Positions 1-7,450 are shown, counted from the stretch's first letter. The stretch is DNA of 51,214 nt from Clostridia bacterium (GCA_017435865.1 JAFSEF010000058.1:1-51214), one strand, 5' to 3'. Numbers and translations are program-made. The notes: generated from the sequence alone by a model not told the origin.

Positions 1-67
1 CCGCTTTCAGCATTTCTTTGATAAACATTTCTTTTTGTTCCATTTTATCGGTTTCCTTCCATGGCAT
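1..67 (-). CDS. IS481-like transposase, N-terminal fragment (runs off the window)
   Basis: Only the first 22 codons lie in the window. The minus-strand ATG at 67 is preceded by an AGGTGG ribosome binding site seven bases upstream, and the peptide begins MPWKETDKMEQKEMF. An MPWK start followed by a short helix is typical of IS481-type transposases and integrase-core proteins that open with a helix-turn-helix. Three copies of a 16-base motif sit just upstream, as expected for the end of an insertion sequence. The catalytic DDE domain would lie to the left of position 1 and cannot be checked, so whether the element is intact is unknown. Confidence 0.6.
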   Translation of the reverse strand, partial: MPWKETDKMEQKEMFIKEMLKA

Positions 68-103
68 AATATCCACCTCTTTCGTATCAATTATACCTGA
101 TGG

Positions 104-167
104 CTTACCGATGTGCTGAACCTGGGCTTACCGATGTGCTGAGCCTCCCGACTTACCGATGTGCTGA
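104..167. repeat. Three direct copies of CTTACCGATGTGCTGA at the IS end
   Basis: The identical 16-mer CTTACCGATGTGCTGA occurs at 104-119, 127-142 and 152-167, with start-to-start spacing of 23 and 25 bases. The copies lie between the transposase start and non-IS sequence, so they are probably transposase-binding or terminal repeats. The exact outer boundary of the element is not defined from this window alone. Confidence 0.7.
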
Positions 168-581
168 ACCCGTACCGCGTTGCCATTGTAGAAGCTAAGA
201 ATTTAAATTTGTGCGCATAATGGCAATTTTGAAATAATTTTTGCACAAATAAATTAAAAAATGAGGCTTTGTATTAAAATCAAATTTATTTATGCTCTAT
301 AATCGGAGCGAACAGCGACCCGATAATTTTGCATTCTGCATTGTGCATTTTGCATTTTTTATATTTATTCTCACATCAACCTGTTCTCCGCATATAGTGT
401 CCTTGGGGACACAATCCGCGGCGGTGCACGGCGGTGCGGTTTTTGTCCGTCCCCGATTGGCCGCTGACATATGGCCGCCGCTGAAAACACTCTGCCGGAC
501 CAACAAGCCCTCTTCGGCAGGGTGCAGACCTTTTTTTTGACAGTCAAAAAAAAATCATAAAACCAAAAGGGAAGTGAACGC
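168..581. other. Gene-free stretch upstream of rarA
   Basis: No convincing gene is present. The stretch holds an AT-rich part with an ATTTGTGC/GCACAAAT inverted repeat (207-214 and 243-250), a TATAAT at 298-303 without a clear -35 partner, four near-tandem TGCATT units (330-360), a perfect GTGTCC-TTGG-GGACAC hairpin (397-412), and a T8GAC/GTCA8 inverted repeat (531-553) just before rarA. The short frames here read like translated TGCATT repeats and have no ribosome binding site. The rarA promoter must lie here but could not be pinned down. Confidence 0.6.
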
Positions 582-1850
582 ATGGCTCAGCCGCTTGCCG
601 AAAGAATCCGACCGCAATCTATTGACGAGGTTGTGGGACAAAAACACCTGATCGCAGAGAATGCACCGCTGTGCAATATCATCCGATCGGGTCATCTGCC
701 GAATATGATTTTCTACGGGCCTTCGGGCACGGGCAAAACCACGGTCGCTCGTATTCTTGCGGCGGCAACCAAGCGCAAACTGCACATTCTCAACGGCACC
801 AACGCATCCATTGCCGATGTGCGTGCCGTCATCGGGGAAGTCAACACCCTTGCCGCACCCAACGGTGTGCTTTTGTATCTCGACGAAATTCAGTATTTCA
901 ACAAAAAGCAACAGCAATCCCTGCTCGAATACATCGAAAACGGAACTGTTACCCTCATTGCCGCCACCACCGAAAATCCGTATTTTTATATCTATCCCGC
1001 TATTCTCAGCCGCAGTACCGTGTTTGAGTTCAAGTTTGTCACACCCGAGGACATTCTGCCCGCATTGGAACGTGCTTTTGCCGTGATGGCGGAAGATTTC
1101 AAAGAGGAATTTGAAATCGAAGACGGGGTGCTCATGCACATTGCCCGCGGTTGCGGCGGTGATGTGCGAAAAGGGGTCAATTCGGTTGAGCTGACCGTTT
1201 TGTCGAGCAATATCCCCGATGTCGGGCAGAAACGCAAAATTCTGCTTGAAACCGCCAAAGCCGTCACGCAGAAAACCGCCCTTCGTTACGACCACGAGGG
1301 GGACGAGCATTACGACTTGCTGTCTGCTTTTCAGAAATCCATGCGCGGCTCCGATCCGAATGCAACACTGCATTATCTTGCCCGCATTTTAGAAGCGGGG
1401 GACATGCCCTCGGCTTGCAGAAGACTTATGGTCTGTGCGGCGGAGGATGTCGGACTTGCCTATCCGATGATCATTCCCATTGTCAAAGCCGCCGTGGACA
1501 TGGCTTTTCAGGTCGGCATGCCCGAAGCACGTATTCCGCTTGCCGATGCCGCCGTGCTGGTAGCAACAAGCCCGAAATCGAATTCCGCATACCTCGGCTA
1601 CGACGCCGCACTGTCTGATTTGCAGGCAGGCAAAGCAGGTCCCGTACCGCGCACCTTGCAGAACAAGCATTTTGACGGCGAAGATGCCGCCGTGAAAGGG
1701 CAGTTTTACAATTATCCGCATGCTTACCCGAATCATTGGTGCAAGCAACAATACCTGCCCGATAACCTCAAAAGTGCCACCTACTATCAGTTCGGCGAAA
1801 ACCGCACCGAGCAGGCAGCAAAGGAATATTGGGATAAAATAAAAAAATAA
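582..1850 (+). CDS. rarA: Replication-associated recombination protein A (MgsA/RarA AAA ATPase)
   Basis: A 422-residue clamp-loader-like AAA+ ATPase that acts at stalled or gapped replication forks, in the usual length range for the family. The N-terminus (PLAERIRPQSIDEVVGQKHL) is the family signature. Walker A GPSGTGKT is at residues 46-53, Walker B YLDE ends at 102, and a sensor-like ATTENP follows. The C-terminal half contains the tetramerisation-type region with CAAEDVGLA and the PKSNSAY motif. The ATG at 582 follows a purine-rich GGGAAGTGAA stretch. The gene appears monocistronic, with a stem-loop terminator at 1868-1898. Confidence 0.95.
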   Translation: MAQPLAERIRPQSIDEVVGQKHLIAENAPLCNIIRSGHLPNMIFYGPSGTGKTTVARILAAATKRKLHILNGTNASIADVRAVIGEVNTLAAPNGVLLYLDEIQYFNKKQQQSLLEYIENGTVTLIAATTENPYFYIYPAILSRSTVFEFKFVTPEDILPALERAFAVMAEDFKEEFEIEDGVLMHIARGCGGDVRKGVNSVELTVLSSNIPDVGQKRKILLETAKAVTQKTALRYDHEGDEHYDLLSAFQKSMRGSDPNATLHYLARILEAGDMPSACRRLMVCAAEDVGLAYPMIIPIVKAAVDMAFQVGMPEARIPLADAAVLVATSPKSNSAYLGYDAALSDLQAGKAGPVPRTLQNKHFDGEDAAVKGQFYNYPHAYPNHWCKQQYLPDNLKSATYYQFGENRTEQAAKEYWDKIKK

Positions 1851-1867
1851 ATATGCGAGAAAGAAAG

Positions 1868-1898
1868 CAAGGTCTGTTCTGTTGCGGATCTTGTTTTT
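1868..1898 (+). terminator. Rho-independent terminator after rarA
   Basis: A nine-pair stem (CAAGGTCTG with CGGATCTTG, two G-U pairs) with an eight-base loop is followed by TTTTT, 17 bases after the rarA stop codon. Confidence 0.7.
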
Positions 1899-1938
1899 CT
1901 TGTTAAAGTAGAAAAAGTGGAAAAAATATGGGTAGTTT

Positions 1939-1956
1939 TTACTTCTATAGAGGTAA
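1939..1956. promoter_or_regulatory. Operator-like dyad before the DUF4143 gene promoter
   Basis: TTACTTCTATAGAGGTAA matches its own reverse complement at 16 of 18 positions and ends six bases before the -35 hexamer of the next promoter. A repressor or activator site is plausible, but no factor can be named. Confidence 0.35.
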
Positions 1957-1962
1957 TAACTC

Positions 1963-1991
1963 TTGACTTTTAAGAAGTTTTTCGATATTAT
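1963..1991 (+). promoter_or_regulatory. Promoter of the DUF4143 ATPase gene
   Basis: TTGACT (1963-1968), a 17-base spacer and TATTAT (1986-1991) form a near-consensus housekeeping promoter. Transcription would begin near 1998, only about 16 bases before the chosen GTG start. This argues against the upstream in-frame TTG at 1963, which is the -35 box itself. Confidence 0.7.
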
Positions 1992-2013
1992 GAGAATGAA
2001 AGAGGTGGTTAAA

Positions 2014-3210
2014 GTGATTATCAGGCCTGATTATATCAATGCAATCGCACCCTTTGAGGATTTACCGCTTGTGAAAATTCTTGCCGGTGTGCGCCGTTCC
2101 GGAAAATCCACACTTTTTGAAATGATTGTGCAGAATCTGAAAGAAAAGGGTATTGCACAGGACAATATTATTGAACGAAGATACAACAGTCCCGAATATG
2201 AAGATTTTTCGGCAAAAGATATGTATGCAGATTTGCAGGTGGCGATACGTGACAAAGGCAGATGTTATCTGTTTTTGGATGAATTGCAGGAAATCAACGG
2301 CTGGGAAAAGGTTGTCAATTCCTTGCTTGAGGGTGCGGATGTTGATATCTATGTCACCGGCTCCAACTCCAAATTGATGTCAGGTGAAATTGCAACGTAT
2401 TTGACGGGGCGGTATGTTCTGATTCCCGTTTACACACTTTCATTCCGCGAATATCTTACATTCAAAAACAAAGATCTTACTTCTGCAAGGGAAGTTTTTG
2501 ATGAATATGTGCAGTACGGAGGTTTTCCCATTGTCGGTATCAGCAATTTCGATACAAGGTCTGCTTATCAGGTCGTGGACGGCATTTATGCTTCGGTTAT
2601 CACAAGAGATATTTCCAAGCGGCACAAAATAAGAAACAAAGAACTGTTTGACCGTGTTGTTCGTTACATTGTTGAAAATGTCGGCAAAACATTTTCCGCG
2701 GCAGCCATTGTAAAATTCCTCAAAAGCGAAAACAGAAGTCTTTCGGTTGAAACCATTTACAACTATCTCAAATGGCTCAGCGAGGCATTTATTATCTATC
2801 CGTGCAAACGGTATGATCTGCAGGGGAAGTCTGTGCTCAAAACGCAGGAAAAATATTATCTTTCTGATATCTCCATTAAATACAGTCAGATGGGTTTTGA
2901 TAGGAAAATGCTGTCTGCCGTGTTTGAAAATATTGTTTTTCTTGAAATGAAACGCAGAGGATATGATGTTTATATCGGCAAAAACGATGCCAAAGAAATT
3001 GATTTTGTCGGGGTGCGCAGGGAAGAAAAAATTTATGTGCAGGTCTGTGTTGAACTGCCGACTTCATCCACACGCGAAACCGATAATCTGATGGAAATCA
3101 AAGACCATTATCATAAATATGTCGTTTGCAGGGATCCGCTTGCGATCGGGAATGAAAACGGAATCGCCATTATGCATATCGCCGATTTCCTTCTGCAGGA
3201 AAACTGGTAA
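2014..3210 (+). CDS. ATP-binding protein, AAA_14 ATPase with C-terminal DUF4143
   Basis: A 398-residue protein of the widespread AAA_14/DUF4143 family, whose physiological role is not established. Walker A GVRRSGKST lies at about residues 25-33 and Walker B FLDELQE at about 87-93. The C-terminal half holds a winged-helix-like stretch and an EIDFVGV...YVQVC strand pair resembling the PD-(D/E)xK fold described for DUF4143. The GTG at 2014 was chosen because AGAGGTGG (2001-2008) sits five bases upstream and the promoter lies just before it. The frame stays open back to TTG 1963, but that start precedes the predicted transcription start. These genes are often accessory, and its isolation with its own promoter, possible operator and terminator fits a mobile single-gene unit. 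Confidence 0.85.
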   Translation: MIIRPDYINAIAPFEDLPLVKILAGVRRSGKSTLFEMIVQNLKEKGIAQDNIIERRYNSPEYEDFSAKDMYADLQVAIRDKGRCYLFLDELQEINGWEKVVNSLLEGADVDIYVTGSNSKLMSGEIATYLTGRYVLIPVYTLSFREYLTFKNKDLTSAREVFDEYVQYGGFPIVGISNFDTRSAYQVVDGIYASVITRDISKRHKIRNKELFDRVVRYIVENVGKTFSAAAIVKFLKSENRSLSVETIYNYLKWLSEAFIIYPCKRYDLQGKSVLKTQEKYYLSDISIKYSQMGFDRKMLSAVFENIVFLEMKRRGYDVYIGKNDAKEIDFVGVRREEKIYVQVCVELPTSSTRETDNLMEIKDHYHKYVVCRDPLAIGNENGIAIMHIADFLLQENW

Positions 3211-3225
3211 AACCGACCAAAATAA

Positions 3226-3262
3226 AAACCGTACCGGATTATTCCGATACGGTTTCGTTTTT
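3226..3262. terminator. Bidirectional terminator between convergent units
   Basis: A 13-pair stem, AAACCGTACCGGA with TCCGATACGGTTT and loop TTAT, has T-rich flanks on both sides. The single imperfect pair is C-A on the plus strand but G-U on the minus strand, so the hairpin is slightly better as the terminator of the khpA operon. Confidence 0.85.
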
Positions 3263-3271
3263 GTTCGAAAA

Positions 3272-3505
3272 TCAGTCGATTTCGACCTGAATTTTCATGT
3301 TGCGGCGAACTGCGGTGGAGCGCATAACGGTGCGGATTGCCTTTGCAATGCAACCCTGCTTGCCGATGACTCTGCCCATGTCGTCTTCTGCAACGTGAAG
3401 ATGGAACACGACAACGCCTTCTTCGTTGATTTCGTCTTCGGTCACAACAACCGATTCGGGAGCTTCAACGAGGCCCTGTGCGATGGTGGTGAGCAATTCT
3501 TTCAT
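3272..3505 (-). CDS. khpA: KH-domain RNA-binding protein KhpA (YlqC family)
   Basis: A 77-residue single KH domain, the usual size for KhpA, a small RNA chaperone-like protein that partners KhpB in Gram-positive bacteria and affects cell envelope and division genes. The RNA-binding GxxG loop is GKQG at residues 48-51, preceded by DDMGRVI. The start follows a GGAAGGAT ribosome binding site. It lies 25 bases after rpsP in the same direction, the conserved rpsP-khpA order of Firmicutes. The common downstream partners rimM and trmD are not here; the operon ends at the terminator at 3226-3262. Confidence 0.93.
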   Translation of the reverse strand: MKELLTTIAQGLVEAPESVVVTEDEINEEGVVVFHLHVAEDDMGRVIGKQGCIAKAIRTVMRSTAVRRNMKIQVEID

Positions 3506-3530
3506 GCTTTGTTATCCTTCCGAGTTGGGA

Positions 3531-3776
3531 TTAGTCGATAACGCCGTTCTTCTTGAGCAGGCCCTTGACGGTGTCGGTGGGCTGTGCGCCGTTGGCGATC
3601 CACTGCTTTGCCTTGTCAGCGTCGATCTTAACGGTTGCGGGTTCGGTCATGGGGTTGTAGTAGCCGATTTCTTCGATGAATCTGCCGTCACGGGGATAAC
3701 GGGAATCTGCAACAACAACACGATAGAAGGGAGCTTTCTTTGCGCCCATGCGACGAAGTCTGATTTTTACTGCCAT
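3531..3776 (-). CDS. rpsP: 30S ribosomal protein S16
   Basis: An 81-residue protein matching bacterial S16 throughout: the N-terminus [20 protein letters not shown], then the [19 protein letters not shown] block. S16 binds 16S rRNA early in 30S assembly. A strong GGAGGT site precedes the ATG. The 69-base gap after ffh contains a small AATGC-AAAA-GCATT hairpin and a possible extra promoter on the minus strand (TTGAAT, 16 bases, TATTAT, at 3795-3822), which could let this ribosomal gene be expressed more strongly than ffh. Confidence 0.97.
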   Translation of the reverse strand: MAVKIRLRRMGAKKAPFYRVVVADSRYPRDGRFIEEIGYYNPMTEPATVKIDADKAKQWIANGAQPTDTVKGLLKKNGVID

Positions 3777-3845
3777 TTTATGGTACCTCCAAAAATAATA
3801 TAAACAAATTTTATTTATTCAAATGCTTTTGCATTCAAACCTTGA

Positions 3846-5231
3846 TTAAAAACCGCCCATCGGGGGCATACCGGGCATTCCGCCGCCGGGCATCCCACCG
3901 GGTATTCCGCCGGGGAACATACGCTTCATTTTTTTCTTTGCGCCCTTGCCGTTCATCTGTTTGAACAACTTCTGCATCTGCTTGTATTGCGACAGAAGAC
4001 GGTTCACATCTTCCACCTGCATGCCGCAACCTGCTGCGATTCTGCGTTTGCGGGAAGCGTTGATGATGTCGGGCTTTCTGCGTTCCTGGGGAGTCATGGA
4101 ACGGATGATGGCAAGCGTTTTGTCGATGCCGCTTTCGTCCACATCCTGATCTTTGAGTTTTTTGCCGACCCCGGGGATCATGGACAGCAGATCTTTCATC
4201 GAACCCATTTTGCGAAGCTCAAGCATCTGATCCATCAGATCGTTGAGGTCGAATTTATTCTGCATGAGCTTCTTTTCAAGTTCTTCTGCTTTCTTTTCGT
4301 CGAGTGCGGTTTCTGCCTTTTCGATAAGGGACAGCACGTCGCCCATGCCGAGGATTCGGCTTGCCATACGGTCGGGGTGGAAAACATCAAGGTCGTCGAG
4401 CTTTTCGCCCACACCTGCAAACTTGATGGGCTTGCCTGTGACAGCTCTTGCAGAAAGTGCCGCACCGCCGCGGGTGTCACCGTCGAGCTTGGTCAGCACA
4501 AGACCGTCAATGCCGAGTGCTTCGTTGAAGGTGGAAGCAACGTTGACGGCATCCTGACCGAGCATGGAGTCGATAACGAGCAGGATTTCGTGGGGCTTGA
4601 CTTCTGCTTTGATGTTTTTCAGTTCCGTCATCAGCGTTTCGTCAATGTGCAGACGACCTGCCGTGTCGAGGAATACATAGTCATAACCATGGTCTTTTGC
4701 GAGCTTCACGGCTTCCTTTGCAATGGTCACGGGGTTTTCCTTGCCCATCTCGAAAACCGGAACACCGACCTGCTCGCCGACGACCTGCAACTGCTTGATA
4801 GCAGCGGGTCTGTAGATGTCACAGGCGACAAGCAGAGGACGGTGGCCCTGCTTTTTGAGGAACTTTGCGATCTTTGCGCAGTGGGTGGTTTTACCCGAGC
4901 CTTGCAGACCGCAGAGCATGACGATTGTGGGGGGATGGGATGCACTTGCAAGTCTTGCCTGCGTGCCGCCCATGAGCGCGGTGAGTTCTTCGTTGACGAT
5001 CTTAATGACCATCTGTGCGGGTGTCAGACTTTCCATAACACGCGCACCGATCGCCTTTTCGGTTACCTTTGCGGTAAAGTCCTTGGCGACCTTGTAGCTG
5101 ACGTCGGCTTCAAGCAGTGCCAGACGCACTTCACGCATCGCGTCCTTGACGTCGGATTCTGTCAGCGCACCTTTGCTTTTGAGTTTTTTAAACGCGGACT
5201 CGAGTTTGTCGGAAAGACCTTCAAAAGCCAT
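3846..5231 (-). CDS. ffh: Signal recognition particle protein Ffh (SRP54)
   Basis: A 461-residue SRP GTPase that binds 4.5S/6S RNA and signal sequences and delivers ribosomes to FtsY at the membrane. An N domain (residues 1-90) precedes the G domain with GLQGSGKTT at about 108-116, DTAGRL at 189-194 and TKLDGD at 247-252. The C-terminal methionine-rich M domain ends in a Gly-Met-Pro tail. The ATG at 5231 was chosen because GGAG lies six bases upstream and the protein then begins MAFEGLSDKL, the family start. The frame continues upstream to 5282, but those 17 residues are unlike Ffh. It sits between ylxM and rpsP, and YlxM is thought to modulate SRP in Gram-positives. Confidence 0.96.
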   Translation of the reverse strand: MAFEGLSDKLESAFKKLKSKGALTESDVKDAMREVRLALLEADVSYKVAKDFTAKVTEKAIGARVMESLTPAQMVIKIVNEELTALMGGTQARLASASHPPTIVMLCGLQGSGKTTHCAKIAKFLKKQGHRPLLVACDIYRPAAIKQLQVVGEQVGVPVFEMGKENPVTIAKEAVKLAKDHGYDYVFLDTAGRLHIDETLMTELKNIKAEVKPHEILLVIDSMLGQDAVNVASTFNEALGIDGLVLTKLDGDTRGGAALSARAVTGKPIKFAGVGEKLDDLDVFHPDRMASRILGMGDVLSLIEKAETALDEKKAEELEKKLMQNKFDLNDLMDQMLELRKMGSMKDLLSMIPGVGKKLKDQDVDESGIDKTLAIIRSMTPQERRKPDIINASRKRRIAAGCGMQVEDVNRLLSQYKQMQKLFKQMNGKGAKKKMKRMFPGGIPGGMPGGGMPGMPPMGGF

Positions 5232-5312
5232 ATGGTTCTCCGTTTCTGCCGCTGCATGTATTGCAAAACGAGGAACAGCCACAACGGCTTGGCGGTTCTC
5301 TGCAACGCCGTC

Positions 5313-5675
5313 TTACTCGGACAGGGACATTGCTATGGACTGAATGCGGACGGTCAGATCGTTGATTTCACGCGAAAGTCCGCAGGAAAGATTCTCTTTG
5401 TTGATGGCATCGGCACATTCGATGATTTCCGTGAGTCCTGCCTGCATGCTCTGAAAACGGCTGACAAGCCCCAAACGCTCTTCCATTTCCGTCAACTGCA
5501 CTTCGGCGCGCTTGATGGCATCGCGCACACCCTGGCGGGTGATGCCGACATTCTGTGCGATTTCGGCAAGGGAGAGATCATCGTTGTAATAATAATCCAC
5601 AAATTCGCGCTGCTTGGGGGTCAGCATATCGCCGTAGAAGTCAAGCAGCAGGATGAGGTCAAGATTTTTGGCCAC
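5313..5675 (-). CDS. ylxM: YlxM/UPF0122 family helix-turn-helix SRP-associated protein
   Basis: A 120-residue protein with a sigma-70 region 4-like helix-turn-helix (LTPKQREFVDYYYNDDLS, then AEIAQNVGITRQGVRDAIKRA). YlxM proteins are encoded immediately upstream of ffh in Firmicutes and bind SRP components. The start codon is GTG at 5675 with AAGGAG eight bases upstream. The gene follows a perfect consensus promoter (5721-5749) and is the first gene of the ylxM-ffh-rpsP-khpA unit. The C-terminal half is a helical segment of lower conservation. Confidence 0.92.
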   Translation of the reverse strand: MAKNLDLILLLDFYGDMLTPKQREFVDYYYNDDLSLAEIAQNVGITRQGVRDAIKRAEVQLTEMEERLGLVSRFQSMQAGLTEIIECADAINKENLSCGLSREINDLTVRIQSIAMSLSE

Positions 5676-5692
5676 AATAAACGCTCCTTCGG

Positions 5693-5803
5693 TGTAAAGA
5701 TGTGAAACTTTACAGGGGGCATTATAGTATAAAAAAAGCGCCTTGTCAAGAGGAAATTTGACAAAGCGGAAAAATTCACAAATGTAAAGGGAATAACTTT
5801 ACA
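5693..5803. promoter_or_regulatory. Two TGTAAAG-N7/8-CTTTACA dyads flanking the ylxM promoter
   Basis: TGTAAAG...CTTTACA occurs at 5693-5714 (8-base spacer, at the predicted transcription start) and at 5783-5803 (7-base spacer, upstream of the -35). Arms are identical in both copies. The upstream copy also lies just beyond the end of the sialidase-like gene and could double as a weak hairpin for it. The regulator is unknown. Confidence 0.45.
5721..5749 (-). promoter_or_regulatory. Perfect consensus promoter of the ylxM-ffh operon
   Basis: On the minus strand TTGACA (5749-5744), exactly 17 bases, then TATAAT (5726-5721). It is an exact match to the housekeeping consensus, expected to be very strong unless repressed. 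Confidence 0.88.
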
Positions 5804-5824
5804 ACATGCCGTTTTCAAGGTATG

Positions 5825-7174
5825 TTACTTGGTTTTTGCAAAGTATTTTTCAACCAGCGCATCGGTGTCCTTGAGGTTCAGGCGCTTGGAGCAGATGTAG
5901 GTTTTCAGGCTCTTGCCGTCTGCTGTTTTTACATCAGGGCTGAATTTGCCGTAGCCTGTGATCAAAACGGTGTCGTCGGGCAACACCACATTGCCGCAAT
6001 AGCCCGTGTCGGAACCTGCATAATAGGAAGGCTTTTTTTGATTGTCAAGGTAAATATGCGCCAGTTTGATGCGGTATTCACCCTCGGTTCCGTTTTTGAG
6101 GTCCTCGTATGTGCCGACCCATGCAACAAGTCCTTCGCTGATCCAGCCGCGGCTGCGGTCAATTTTCTTTGCGTGCAGTTGCGCTTTTTTGCCGCGTTCA
6201 ATGGAACGGAAGGTGATCACAAGTCTGCCGTCGGCGGTGTATTCCGCTTTGTGCCGTTCACCGTTGAGTGCGGCGGGTGCTGTGCGGGGCATTGTCCAGG
6301 TTTTGCCCTCGTCCGCAGAAAAAGACACCATGGTGTTGATGTTTTTGGCGTTGCTTCTTGTGATCAGGCAGAGTTCATTACCCTGTCCCTTGTCGGAACG
6401 GATAACTTCGATTTCACAAAGACAGGCTTCTGCTTCAATTTTACGGTAGTCGGCAAGGTATTTTTCGGGTGTGCTCCACTGCATATTGCCGTTTTCGTCA
6501 AAGGAAAGAATAGATTTGTAGTTGTAAAATTCGCTGTCGTGGAAAAATCCCATCCATTTATCGACAAATTCGCCGTTTTCTTTCAGCCTCGTCAGGCTTG
6601 CCATGGCAACAATGGGAATCACGGAGAACTCGTCTTCAAAACTGAAAAACCGTTGAAATTCAGACCATGTCTGCCCTTCGTCTGTTGAAATCGAGCATTC
6701 AAATCCGCCGGGCGTTTCCATGTCCGGCCATTTGGAGTTTGCGGAAATGAGAATCAGCTTGTCGGGTGTGCCGTCGGAAAATTGCAGGCGGTACACGGTG
6801 GGGGTTTCAAGGGAATTTTCCCAGCTTGCGGGGGTGTCTGCAAGGGTTTCGGTCCAACTTTTGCCGCTGTCGGTGCTTAATTTGTTGAGGATTGCACCCT
6901 TGCCGTGACCTTTGGGGTACACAGTGAGAATATCTCCGTTTTTCAGCAAAATGCTGTCGGGATGTGCCATGTAGTCGTAAGTGGCATCCACAACAGGCAG
7001 GTCATAGAGATATTCAAATTCCGTGCCGATGAGTTCGTCGGGCAGTTCGCTTAAATCAAGTTCGGGGATGGTGTAGTTCTCGCCCGTGAATTCGGAGGGA
7101 CCGAATTTGAGAAAGCCAAGGGTAATAACCAAGGCAACCGCAACAAGCACGGCAATGATGATGGCATATTTCAT
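5825..7174 (-). CDS. Membrane-anchored sialidase-fold (BNR/Asp-box) protein
   Basis: A 449-residue protein. Residues 2-22 form one hydrophobic segment without a lipobox, so it is probably an N-terminally anchored extracytoplasmic protein or one with an uncleaved signal. Three Asp-box motifs characteristic of six-bladed sialidase propellers are visible at residues about 100-107 (STDSGKSW), 163-170 (STDEGQTW) and 286-293 (SADEGKTW). Arginines in ITRSN (273) and TFRS (323) could belong to a substrate-binding triad, but the classic N-terminal RIP arginine motif appears replaced by HPDS near residue 71. A catalytic role on sialic acid is therefore uncertain; a glycan-binding or other exo-glycosidase role is possible. 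It follows its own promoter (7211-7240). Confidence 0.7.
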   Translation of the reverse strand: MKYAIIIAVLVAVALVITLGFLKFGPSEFTGENYTIPELDLSELPDELIGTEFEYLYDLPVVDATYDYMAHPDSILLKNGDILTVYPKGHGKGAILNKLSTDSGKSWTETLADTPASWENSLETPTVYRLQFSDGTPDKLILISANSKWPDMETPGGFECSISTDEGQTWSEFQRFFSFEDEFSVIPIVAMASLTRLKENGEFVDKWMGFFHDSEFYNYKSILSFDENGNMQWSTPEKYLADYRKIEAEACLCEIEVIRSDKGQGNELCLITRSNAKNINTMVSFSADEGKTWTMPRTAPAALNGERHKAEYTADGRLVITFRSIERGKKAQLHAKKIDRSRGWISEGLVAWVGTYEDLKNGTEGEYRIKLAHIYLDNQKKPSYYAGSDTGYCGNVVLPDDTVLITGYGKFSPDVKTADGKSLKTYICSKRLNLKDTDALVEKYFAKTK

Positions 7175-7210
7175 TTTTTTTCACACCTGCAATTCTTTTT
7201 TGATGTTTAC

Positions 7211-7240
7211 ATAATAGCACAGAAACGAAAACAAAAGCAA
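7211..7240 (-). promoter_or_regulatory. Probable promoter of the sialidase-fold gene
   Basis: Minus strand TTGCTT (7240-7235), 18-base spacer, TATTAT (7216-7211) with an extended TGC just before the -10. The position about 40 bases upstream of the start codon fits. Confidence 0.5.
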
Positions 7241-7248
7241 GGAAATAA

Positions 7249-7344
7249 ATTGTTTGCGGAGGGTGTTATATTGACATTATCGAGAAAGGCTCACCGGTTG
7301 AAACGGAAATTGCACAGACAGGTGTTGTGATTTATGAAAAGTAA
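7249..7344 (+). pseudogene. C-terminal remnant of a MntA-type minimal nucleotidyltransferase
   Basis: The plus-strand frame 7249-7344 encodes IDIIEKGSPVETEIAQTGV then VIYEK and a stop. This reads like the last strand and helix of minimal nucleotidyltransferase antitoxins (MntA family), which commonly end in GVVIYEK. The frame is closed upstream by a stop at 7246, and the N-terminal GSxxxG and DxD catalytic parts are missing, so this is a truncated relic. It is immediately followed by a HEPN-like relic in the order normal for the two-gene MntA/HepT toxin-antitoxin pair. The match is from memory of the family, not a search. Confidence 0.55.
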
Positions 7345-7419
7345 AGAAATTATTTGCAAAATGATCTGCCTGCATTGAAAGAAAAATTGAATAAAATTGT
7401 AAAAAAAGGAAAGAGCTGA
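7345..7419 (+). pseudogene. C-terminal remnant of a HepT-type HEPN (DUF86) protein
   Basis: Directly after the nucleotidyltransferase stop, the same frame reads NYLQNDLPALKEKLNKIV and ends at 7419. The NDLPALKEKI-type tail is typical of HEPN/DUF86 RNases (HepT), whose RxxxxH active site would have lain upstream and is absent. With the preceding relic this suggests an internally deleted mntA-hepT operon. The stop codon lies inside the terminator stem that follows. Confidence 0.55.
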
Positions 7420-7448
7420 TTTGGCTAAACCGAATCAGCTCATTTTTT
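7413..7448. terminator. Strong bidirectional terminator
   Basis: A 12-pair stem (GAGCTGATTTGG with CCGAATCAGCTC, one T-G pair) and loop CTAAA is followed by ATTTTTTT on the plus strand and by a T-rich run on the minus strand. It ends the minus-strand operon whose last gene stops at 7451 and once ended the relic toxin-antitoxin pair. Confidence 0.85.
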
Positions 7449-7450
7449 TG

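Noticed and set aside
104-167. CRISPR array
   Set aside because: Only three 16-base repeats with 7-9 base gaps, far too short for repeat-spacer units, and placed at an insertion sequence end.
292-540. Short plus-strand frame upstream of rarA
   Set aside because: It translates the TGCATT mini-repeat and hairpins, lacks a ribosome binding site, and looks like intergenic sequence.
3987-5705. 572-codon plus-strand frame opposite ffh and ylxM
   Set aside because: Antisense to two clear genes, His/Cys/Phe-rich low-quality translation, no start signals.
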